Shown here: in pieces, positions 1 to 5,707 of the stretch
Numbering within the stretch: the stretch's first letter is position 1
How the letters are laid out: every line of letters starts with the position of its first letter
Assembly: GCA_027364495.1 (NCBI GenBank)
Contig: DAHXPE010000180.1
Span: 1 to 5,707, forward strand
Direction of reading: 5' to 3'
Length of the DNA: 5,707 bases
Source: Candidatus Heimdallarchaeota archaeon
Lineage (GTDB): Archaea; Asgardarchaeota; Heimdallarchaeia; Hodarchaeales; LC-3
Notes under the pieces: model-generated
What the model was told of the DNA's origin: nothing
The model's database searches: none
Seen by the model: only the letters and a program-made list of their open reading frames with translations
Position numbers and translations under genes: made by a program

Positions 1-22
1 AATATATAGGAATAGGAAAAAA

Positions 23-50
23 TTGAATAAAACACATTTTTTTGTATTCT
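23..50 (+). promoter_or_regulatory. candidate promoter for the topoisomerase gene
   Basis: A TTGAAT hexamer at 23-28 and a TATTCT hexamer at 45-50 are separated by 16 bases. Each matches the sigma70 consensus at four of six positions. Transcription would start near 57, giving a leader of about 25 bases before the ATG at 82. In DNA this AT-rich, such matches are common by chance, and the gene could also be transcribed from upstream of the window. Confidence 0.3.
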
Positions 51-81
51 AATAGTAATTTAGGATTGTTTCAGATTAAAG

Positions 82-2388
82 ATGAAAAGAATTCTTTTAA
101 TTGGAGAAAAGCCTAGTCAAGTTAAAAAATTTAAAGAGGTAATGCTGAAAAATAGTTCTTCTGTTCAGGAAGACACTAAAGTTTACAGTTATGAAGGTAT
201 TTGGCAGGGAGCACTTGGGACTTATGAAGTAAAGATGATACCGTTATCAGGGCATATTACAACAATAGATACACCAGAGGACTACGCATGGGGTAAAGTT
301 GATCCTATACAAATTGTTAAAGATGAAAAAGCTCTTTACTTTAAGGAAACTTACAAATTTAAAAAAATATTAATTAATAATGCCTTAAATTATGATGAAT
401 TGTACATTGCGACTGATCCAGATTCTGAAGGAGATAATATTGGTCTAGAAGCATTTACTATTTTAACCAGAAAAAATTCCAAATTTAAAACAAATGTTAA
501 AAGAATTTGGAATTCATCATTGACTGATCAAGAAATAAAACGTGCTTTTACAGCCACTGAAGGTGCGTCATTAGGTTGGGATACAAGACTGGGATTGAGC
601 GTGCAAGGCAGACAAATAGCAGATGCATGGTTAGGTTTTGCGGGTACGAGAGAAATTACCCAAGCAGCTCGTCAAATTGTTCCAATTAAAGTTTTTTCAG
701 TTGGTCGTGTACAACTTCCAACACTTAAAATGATTGTTGATCGTGACGAAGAACACGAAACATTTGTCCCAAAACCTCTCTGGAATTTGAATGCTATTTT
801 ACAAGCTCCTAATAAGGCTGAATTTACAGCTATTCACCACAAAAATCCTTTTACCGATGAATTACAGATTGATACGATTTTACAGACAATTAAAAACGAA
901 AAAATAGCTACTGTTCAAGAAATAGGTCAGTCCAGGTTGAACAGAAAACCACCTGTACCTTTGAACACAACAGCAGCCCTCTCTTTAATTGCCCGATTAT
1001 TTAAAATGAAGGCTGAAGATGGATTACAAATCTTATCTGATCTCTATTTAGAGGGACTTCTTTCATATCCAAGAACAGAAAATGCCAAATTTTCAGATAC
1101 TTTTACTCATAAAGATATTCTAGATAAACTAAACCAATCCCTCAAGTATTCGACTCTGATTGGAAAAATAAAATCATCTAAACAAGTTAGAACAAATGGA
1201 TTGCAAAAAGGAGTTGAGGACCATGATCCTATTCATCCAACAGGTGAATTACCAGCTCTAAACTCGACAAAGATAGCTAAAAAACACCTAGATGTCTTAG
1301 AAACCTTAACATTATATTACATTGGATTGTTCATGGATGATTTAATACTAGATAAGATCAAAGCTTCCATACTTATTAAAAATGAAGAATTTTTAGCTGA
1401 GGGAAAAATGATTGTTTCAGAAGGTTGGACTGAAGCCGTTCAATGGCAAAAAACTGAAGAAGAATTGTTACCAACTATTGTCAAGGGGCAACACTTGCCA
1501 ATCAGTAAAATTGAAAAAATTAAAACTCAAACAAGACCTAAACCAAGACTTAATGAGGCAACTATTTTAAAACAGATGGAAAGATTAGGTTTAGGAACAA
1601 AATCAAGTAGACCTTCCATTTTAGAAAAACTTGTTGAAAGAGGGTACATAATCCGTGATAGAACTCAAATAATTTCTCAACCTTCGGGCCGAACCTTAAT
1701 TTCTGTTTTAAACCCTATTTGGCCGGATATAGTCACAAATACGTTTACAAAGGATGTTGAGGCTAAAATGGATGAGGTAGCAAAGGGTAAAACTGCATAT
1801 ACCGTTATGCTTGATCAATTAAAGCAACAATACATACAATTACATCTTTTATTATTACAGAATTTACAGATTTTTGTTTCATCACTCAAAAATATTGACC
1901 CAGTTCTACTCGGTGCTAATTTACACAAAAATTCTTCAACTAAAAAGAATATTAAAAATTCTCACAGAACCATACCTAATTTAGAAAATACAACAGCTGA
2001 ATTTGAGGACTTAGGTACCTGTCCAAGATGTAAAGAAGGAAAAATAATCAAACGAGTTAATAAAAATAATCAAACAGAGTTTTTAGCTTGTAACAAATTC
2101 CCTAATTGTAAATGGACCCAAGCACAAAATACTGCACCAAATATTTCCGGAAAAGATGGGAATAATAATAAGACTGATAATAAATATATTAAAGGCAACG
2201 AAAACAAAGTCTCATCCAACTTCCAGAAAGCTTCTAACCATGATTCTAATAGTGTTCCAAAACAGGTTCAAAAGTGTCCAACCTGTAAGGAAGGAAATCT
2301 GGTCACAAGAACAAATCGGTTCTCAGGCCAAGAGTTTTTCGGTTGTTCCAATTACCCAAATTGCAAATATACTCAAAAAAAACAGTGA
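82..2388 (+). CDS. topB: type IA DNA topoisomerase (topoisomerase III-like), two C-terminal zinc ribbons
   Basis: This 768-residue enzyme should cut one DNA strand, pass another through and reseal it, relaxing negative supercoils or decatenating replication or transfer intermediates. The Toprim domain opens with GEKPS (Glu9), the topoisomerase III form, and has its acidic triad at Asp112, Asp114 and Glu116. The catalytic tyrosine is Tyr329 in SYPRT. The HPT motif is at 385-387 and the GLGTKSSRPSI motif at 503-513. Two four-cysteine zinc ribbons follow: Cys647/650/670/676 and Cys732/735/755/761, joined by an Asn/Lys/Ser-rich linker (about 680-728). The ATG at 82 is the only start that keeps the EKPS motif, because an in-frame TAG lies at 61-63; its ribosome-binding site is weak. 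Oddities: the usual DPDREGE is DPDSEGD, and the 'GLGTKS.RPSI..KL.ERGYI' segment resembles archaeal topoisomerase I. The class is certain; the exact subfamily (topB or plasmid topA) is not. Such stand-alone enzymes are common on conjugative elements. Confidence 0.95.
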   Translation: MKRILLIGEKPSQVKKFKEVMLKNSSSVQEDTKVYSYEGIWQGALGTYEVKMIPLSGHITTIDTPEDYAWGKVDPIQIVKDEKALYFKETYKFKKILINNALNYDELYIATDPDSEGDNIGLEAFTILTRKNSKFKTNVKRIWNSSLTDQEIKRAFTATEGASLGWDTRLGLSVQGRQIADAWLGFAGTREITQAARQIVPIKVFSVGRVQLPTLKMIVDRDEEHETFVPKPLWNLNAILQAPNKAEFTAIHHKNPFTDELQIDTILQTIKNEKIATVQEIGQSRLNRKPPVPLNTTAALSLIARLFKMKAEDGLQILSDLYLEGLLSYPRTENAKFSDTFTHKDILDKLNQSLKYSTLIGKIKSSKQVRTNGLQKGVEDHDPIHPTGELPALNSTKIAKKHLDVLETLTLYYIGLFMDDLILDKIKASILIKNEEFLAEGKMIVSEGWTEAVQWQKTEEELLPTIVKGQHLPISKIEKIKTQTRPKPRLNEATILKQMERLGLGTKSSRPSILEKLVERGYIIRDRTQIISQPSGRTLISVLNPIWPDIVTNTFTKDVEAKMDEVAKGKTAYTVMLDQLKQQYIQLHLLLLQNLQIFVSSLKNIDPVLLGANLHKNSSTKKNIKNSHRTIPNLENTTAEFEDLGTCPRCKEGKIIKRVNKNNQTEFLACNKFPNCKWTQAQNTAPNISGKDGNNNKTDNKYIKGNENKVSSNFQKASNHDSNSVPKQVQKCPTCKEGNLVTRTNRFSGQEFFGCSNYPNCKYTQKKQ

Positions 2389-2407
2389 ATACAATCAATC
2401 TTTAGTT

Positions 2408-2413
2408 GAGGAG
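2408..2413 (+). promoter_or_regulatory. Shine-Dalgarno that sets the start of the membrane protein gene
   Basis: GAGGAG lies 10 bases before the ATG at 2424. It is the clearest ribosome-binding site in the window. It argues for the ATG at 2424 over the in-frame TTG at 2406, which would put this site inside the coding region. Confidence 0.75.
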
Positions 2414-2423
2414 AAATTTGCAC

Positions 2424-3101
2424 ATGAGTTTTAGAACAAAAGAGTATTATACCACTGATGAAGATTGGGATAAAATAGGTATTGACGTGGCATTTTTCAG
2501 CGGTCATCAAAAAGTTGATCTAATAATTAGATCTGCAATTATACTATTAATGGTAATAGATTTCTATTCAATTGTCATTTCATTGGAAAAGAAATTAACA
2601 TCTTTCCGAATCTTAGCTTTCTTTCTAATAGTACTTCTACTCTTTATTTTAGTCCCATTTAGACCGAATTTAAAAATAATGCATTTAGAATACAAGCAAA
2701 TGGACGTTTATACATATAAAAAATATCTATTGATAAGACCTATATTATTAAGGGAACAATCTGTTTTTCTCAAAAATTTTAAATCAGCATCATTGTCTAA
2801 AGTTAATTTCAGATTATCTCCTTACTGGAAAATAACATTAAAATTTACAAACCCAGATGTTACTATAAAAGTTCCTTTTAGAGAAGACTTACCATATAAA
2901 ATTCATCACGCTGTCTATTATGGCCTTAATAAACGAGTTTCGGCTAATATTGAAACATCCATATCCGCAATGCAAAAGTTTTATCCATACTTTGAATTAA
3001 AACAGACATATGAGCATGTAGAATTTAGATATCTTTTCCTCCTGTCATTGTTTTTGGGATACATTATTTTTACTTTGGTTTTACCAGTTATAATTTCTTA
3101 A
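2424..3101 (+). CDS. membrane protein of unknown function, possible PH-like domain
   Basis: I do not recognise this 225-residue protein. The ATG is preceded by a strong GAGGAG site. A short polar N-terminus (1-30) is rich in Asp, Lys and Tyr. Two hydrophobic helices follow, at about 34-54 and 61-79, then a soluble stretch of about 120 residues (80-200), then a third helix at about 203-224 that ends the protein. The soluble part alternates hydrophobic and charged residues as in beta strands, for example the segments around 88-106 and 134-152. Two helices followed by a beta-rich module recall bacterial PH-domain / YcxB-like membrane proteins. That is an architectural guess, not a motif match. 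The gene begins 35 bases after the topoisomerase stop with no terminator between, so the two are probably co-transcribed. It could be an accessory membrane component of a mobile element, but nothing proves this. Confidence 0.75.
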   Translation: MSFRTKEYYTTDEDWDKIGIDVAFFSGHQKVDLIIRSAIILLMVIDFYSIVISLEKKLTSFRILAFFLIVLLLFILVPFRPNLKIMHLEYKQMDVYTYKKYLLIRPILLREQSVFLKNFKSASLSKVNFRLSPYWKITLKFTNPDVTIKVPFREDLPYKIHHAVYYGLNKRVSANIETSISAMQKFYPYFELKQTYEHVEFRYLFLLSLFLGYIIFTLVLPVIIS

Positions 3102-3102
3102 T

Positions 3103-5121
3103 TTATGCAATATTCATCTTTTGCCGTAATTCAGTTATATTATCCCGAATTTTTGCAGCTTTTTCGAAATCAAGAGTTTCCGCAGCTTTCTTCATATCAA
3201 AAGTCATTTGAGAAATAAGTGCTTCCAGTTCATCATCGGTAGCTTTTTCAGTCATCTTAACAAATTGTTCCTTTTCTTTTGTAAGGGCAGTGTCTTTGAT
3301 TGTCTTAATGATTGTCTGAGGTATAATATTGTGTTCTTCGTTAAATTTCATCTGTTTTTCTCTTCTGTGATTAGTTTCATCAATTGCTTCTTGCATACTT
3401 GGAGTAATATTATCACCATACATTACGACACGCCCATTGACATTACGAGCAGCTCGACCCATAGTTTGGATTAATGAACGAGTATTTCGCAAAAAACCTT
3501 CTTTATCAGCATCTAAAATAGCCACAAGTGAAACCTCTGGTAAATCAAGACCTTCCCGAAGTAAATTAATACCAACAAGAACATCAAAGAGACCAGAACG
3601 GAGATCATAGATAATCTTGTTTCGTTCAAGAGTATTAATCTCCGAGTGCATATATCGACACCTAACCCCATGTTCCTGAAAATAATCAGCTAGGTGTTCA
3701 GCCATTTTTTTGGTAAGTGTAGTTACGAGTACACGTTCCTGACGTTCAACAACAGTATGAATTTCATCAATTAAATCATCAATCTGTCCTTCAGTATGTT
3801 TAACAACAATTTCAGGATCGAGTAATCCAGTTGGACGAATAATCTGTTCAATAACATCGCCACCTGAAAAACCAACTTCTAAATCACCAGGAGTTGCAGA
3901 CATGTAAATAACCTGATTAACACGTTCCATAAATTCGTCAAATTTTAAAGGTCGGTTGTCAAAAGCGCAAGGAAGACGAAAACCATAGTCAACAAGGTTC
4001 TGTTTACGACTATGATCACCTTCGTACATACCACGAATTTGTGGAAGCATAACATGGCTTTCATCAAGAACAATTAGAAACCTTTCACCATTAAAATAAT
4101 CCATTAAGGAATATGGAGGCTGACCACGTTTTCGAGTGGGTTTCAGATCATGATCAAGGTCAAAATGAATAGAATAATTTTCGATACCAGTACAGAAACC
4201 GGTGGTTCTTAACATTTCAAGGTCATAATTTGTTCGCTGACGAAGACGTTCAGCTTCTAAAATCTTACCTTGACCTAAGAAATATTCCATACGATCACTT
4301 AACTCATCTTCAATAGTCTCGAGTGCTTTGAAAGTAATTTCAGAAGGGGTGACATAATGACTTCCTGGAAGAATGAGTATAGAATCTTTGCTTTCTAGGA
4401 TAGTTTTGTTAAGAGGATCGACGATACTGATTGACTCAATTTCGTCATCAAAAAAATCAATACGAACTAAATTCCATTCGTAAATAGGATAAAGTTCAAT
4501 ACGATCACCTTTAGCATGAAAAGTTCCTCGTGTCAAGGTAGATTCATTACGCGAATATTGAATATCAATAAGTGAGCTAATAAGATCATCACGACTAAAC
4601 AAATCACCTTTTTTTAGAAGAATGCCGAGTTCACGATAGTACTGAGGAGAACCAAGTCCGTAGATAGCAGAAACGCTTGCTACAATAATGACATCTTCAC
4701 GTTCAATTAAGAAACGAGTAGCTTCATTACGATAACGTTCAATCTCCTCGTTAATAGAAGTTTCTTTTTCAATATAAAGATCTCGTGAGGGTATATAAGA
4801 TTCAGGAAGGTAATAATCGTAATAGGAAATAAAATAACCAACAGCATTGTTAGGGAAGAAATCTTTTAATTCTTGATAAAGCTGAGCCGCTAAAGTTTTG
4901 TTGGGAGAAAGAACAAGAACCTGACGGGAGAAACCTTCAACTTCGTTAAGCTTTTCAATAATTTTAGCTAAAGTATAAGTTTTACCAGTACCAGTAGCAC
5001 CTTTTAAGACAATATTATCCTTTCTAAATTTACTAGAGGAAAGAATGCTAGTAATACTGTCAATGGCGGTTAATTGATCTCCCATTGGAGAGAACTTAGA
5101 GACGACATTGAAATTAGTCAT
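3103..5121 (-). CDS. uvrB: UvrB-like excinuclease ABC subunit B, divergent
   Basis: UvrB is the damage-verifying helicase of nucleotide excision repair. It is loaded by UvrA, opens DNA with a beta-hairpin and recruits the nuclease UvrC. This 672-residue copy is full length for the family. It has GDQ near the N-terminus (14-16), Walker A GATGTGKT (41-48), the tyrosine-rich beta-hairpin with Tyr100, 101, 103 and 104, Walker B DESH (353-356), SATP (408-411), motif V around GINLLREGLD (517-526), motif VI QTMGRAARN (552-560) and a C-terminal UVR domain (about 633-668) for UvrA/UvrC contact. Differences from ordinary UvrB: NIVLKG precedes the P-loop where QTLLG is usual, GDQL replaces GDQP, about five residues are added near 61-66, and about eight more lie in 320-334. 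Arginine is mostly CGT/CGA, unlike the topoisomerase. No uvrA or uvrC is adjacent, and the Shine-Dalgarno is poor. The family call is firm; whether this is the housekeeping copy or a mobile paralogue is open. Confidence 0.95.
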   Translation of the reverse strand: MTNFNVVSKFSPMGDQLTAIDSITSILSSSKFRKDNIVLKGATGTGKTYTLAKIIEKLNEVEGFSRQVLVLSPNKTLAAQLYQELKDFFPNNAVGYFISYYDYYLPESYIPSRDLYIEKETSINEEIERYRNEATRFLIEREDVIIVASVSAIYGLGSPQYYRELGILLKKGDLFSRDDLISSLIDIQYSRNESTLTRGTFHAKGDRIELYPIYEWNLVRIDFFDDEIESISIVDPLNKTILESKDSILILPGSHYVTPSEITFKALETIEDELSDRMEYFLGQGKILEAERLRQRTNYDLEMLRTTGFCTGIENYSIHFDLDHDLKPTRKRGQPPYSLMDYFNGERFLIVLDESHVMLPQIRGMYEGDHSRKQNLVDYGFRLPCAFDNRPLKFDEFMERVNQVIYMSATPGDLEVGFSGGDVIEQIIRPTGLLDPEIVVKHTEGQIDDLIDEIHTVVERQERVLVTTLTKKMAEHLADYFQEHGVRCRYMHSEINTLERNKIIYDLRSGLFDVLVGINLLREGLDLPEVSLVAILDADKEGFLRNTRSLIQTMGRAARNVNGRVVMYGDNITPSMQEAIDETNHRREKQMKFNEEHNIIPQTIIKTIKDTALTKEKEQFVKMTEKATDDELEALISQMTFDMKKAAETLDFEKAAKIRDNITELRQKMNIA

Positions 5122-5178
5122 ATCAACTAACTTTTCGAAGCTGAAATATTAAAGATTATGAACAGGCATGTGAAAGAT

Positions 5179-5206
5179 TTTATACAAAAAAACAATAAAT
5201 TTTCAT
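5179..5206 (-). promoter_or_regulatory. probable uvrB promoter
   Basis: Read on the minus strand, ATGAAA (5201-5206) and TATAAA (5179-5184) are separated by 16 bases. They match the -35 consensus at four of six and the -10 consensus at five of six positions. Transcription would begin near 5172, leaving a leader of about 50 bases before the uvrB ATG at 5121. I see no LexA/DinR-type operator (GAAC-N4-GTTC) overlapping it, so SOS control is not supported by the sequence. Confidence 0.5.
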
Positions 5207-5400
5207 TTTTAATTTAATTTAAAGTTCATTATTATCATGATCTTATTAATAAAAGCAAAATTTTTAAAGTAGAATAAAAAAGTCGCTAAAAATACAAAAA
5301 TTTAAAAAACTAATTAAATTTTATTACAAACAAAACCAGCAACATAAATTTTTTTATTCTACTGGGTGATACTTACAATTCTCTGTTATTTTTTTCAAAA

Positions 5401-5412
5401 GGATAGTTATCC
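5401..5412 (-). terminator. weak hairpin, possible terminator of the 78-residue frame
   Basis: On the minus strand GGATAACTATCC can fold with a four-pair stem and a four-base loop, followed directly by TTTT. It lies about 15 bases after the stop of the small minus-strand reading frame, where a terminator would be expected. The stem is very short, so it may instead be a protein-binding palindrome or chance. Confidence 0.2.
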
Positions 5413-5427
5413 AAGCTAGAACAGATC

Positions 5428-5664
5428 TCAATAGTAGTAATAATTAGTAGTTATATCTGGTTTTAATATTTTTACAATAACATCATCTATAAAATTATTT
5501 AATACTTTATCAGAGTCTATCGTTGGACTGGTATTGATTATATTTAATACTAAGTAACCTAAATTTAATTCAAGAGCTAATATCTCATTTTGATTTAACC
5601 CAATTTTATTATCTATTGGTAATGGAACAGTTTTTTTAAGAAATATCAAAGGAATTTCATTCAA
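5428..5664 (-). CDS. small hypothetical protein, doubtful or remnant
   Basis: I do not recognise this 78-residue frame. It has no in-frame ATG: the first possible start is TTG at 5664, and only AAGAAA, a very poor ribosome-binding site, lies just before it. The frame is open upstream to a TGA at 5701-5703, so up to 12 more codons read through without a start. The product is rich in Ile, Leu and Asn, has an amphipathic stretch in the middle (about 24-44) and ends in four tyrosines encoded by a TAT/TAC repeat. It has no signal peptide and no clear membrane helix. It could be a real TTG-started gene, the 3' remnant of a longer gene broken by the TGA, or chance in AT-rich DNA. It lies on the same strand as uvrB, about 300 bases upstream, and is unlikely to share its transcript. 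Confidence 0.35.
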   Translation of the reverse strand: MNEIPLIFLKKTVPLPIDNKIGLNQNEILALELNLGYLVLNIINTSPTIDSDKVLNNFIDDVIVKILKPDITTNYYYY

Positions 5665-5707
5665 TTTCTTATAGAGCTTAAAGTTAAAGGAATTGTTTTT
5701 TCAGTGA

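Larger units (their letters stand above)
5122..5427. other. AT-rich intergenic region upstream of uvrB
   Basis: These 306 bases hold no convincing reading frame on either strand. Three lines that I counted have 15-22% GC. The region contains the probable uvrB promoter, short palindromes (ATCATGAT at 5234-5241, TTATTAATAA at 5243-5252, and an inverted repeat at 5401-5412) and many A or T runs. It shows no iterons, no long direct repeats and no recognisable origin or transfer site. Apart from the uvrB leader, I see nothing else in it that I can name. Confidence 0.6.

Noticed and set aside
31..55. Resemblance of 31-52 to 5341-5362 (AACA, T-run, TATTCTA) as a possible direct repeat
   Set aside because: The match is interrupted and made mostly of T-runs, so it is expected by chance in DNA this AT-rich.
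2156..2434. A 92-residue plus-strand frame overlapping the topoisomerase 3' end
   Set aside because: It lies almost wholly inside the topoisomerase gene in another frame, over the zinc-ribbon coding region, and has no family features or ribosome-binding site.
3208..3474. An 88-residue plus-strand frame antisense to uvrB
   Set aside because: It is the complement of the conserved uvrB C-terminal coding region. Its Phe/Cys-rich sequence is what antisense reading of Glu/Lys-rich codons gives.
5130..5145. Small hairpin in the uvrB leader just before the start codon
   Set aside because: A five-pair stem including a G-T wobble with a four-base loop is too weak to claim as a translational switch.
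5157..5176. Possible LexA/DinR operator near the uvrB promoter (GAACAGGCATGTGA)
   Set aside because: The left half-site GAAC is present, but the right half GTTC at the correct spacing is not.

Overview
The window is AT-rich DNA (roughly 30-40% GC in the coding lines I counted, 15-22% in the widest intergenic stretch). It uses the standard bacterial code, with TGA as a stop for at least one clear gene. Composition, a good GAGGAG Shine-Dalgarno and sigma70-like promoter hexamers fit a low-GC Gram-positive bacterium. A lactic-acid-bacterium relative is my best guess. Nothing in the sequence fixes the species, and the topoisomerase has some archaeal-like motif spellings.

Layout: positions 1-81 are a short leader with a weak promoter candidate. 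Next, on the plus strand, come a complete type IA DNA topoisomerase of the topoisomerase III / mobile-element kind (82-2388) and, 35 nt later, a 225-residue membrane protein of unknown function (2424-3101). The two probably share one transcript. Facing them tail to tail, with one base between the stop codons, is a complete UvrB-like nucleotide-excision-repair helicase on the minus strand (3103-5121). Its promoter lies in a very AT-rich intergenic stretch (5122-5427). The right end holds a small, doubtful minus-strand reading frame (5428-5664) with no ATG start.

Interpretation: both large genes are DNA-processing enzymes, but they are transcribed towards each other and differ in arginine codon choice, so they look like separately acquired modules rather than one pathway. 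The UvrB has all its helicase motifs but is divergent around the nucleotide-binding site, and no uvrA is next to it. A topoisomerase III-like gene followed by a small membrane protein, together with a stand-alone divergent uvrB, is what one might expect on a conjugative plasmid or integrated element. That is inference: no relaxase, integrase, transposase, replication gene or attachment site is visible here. I found no RNA genes, insertion sequences or CRISPR arrays.
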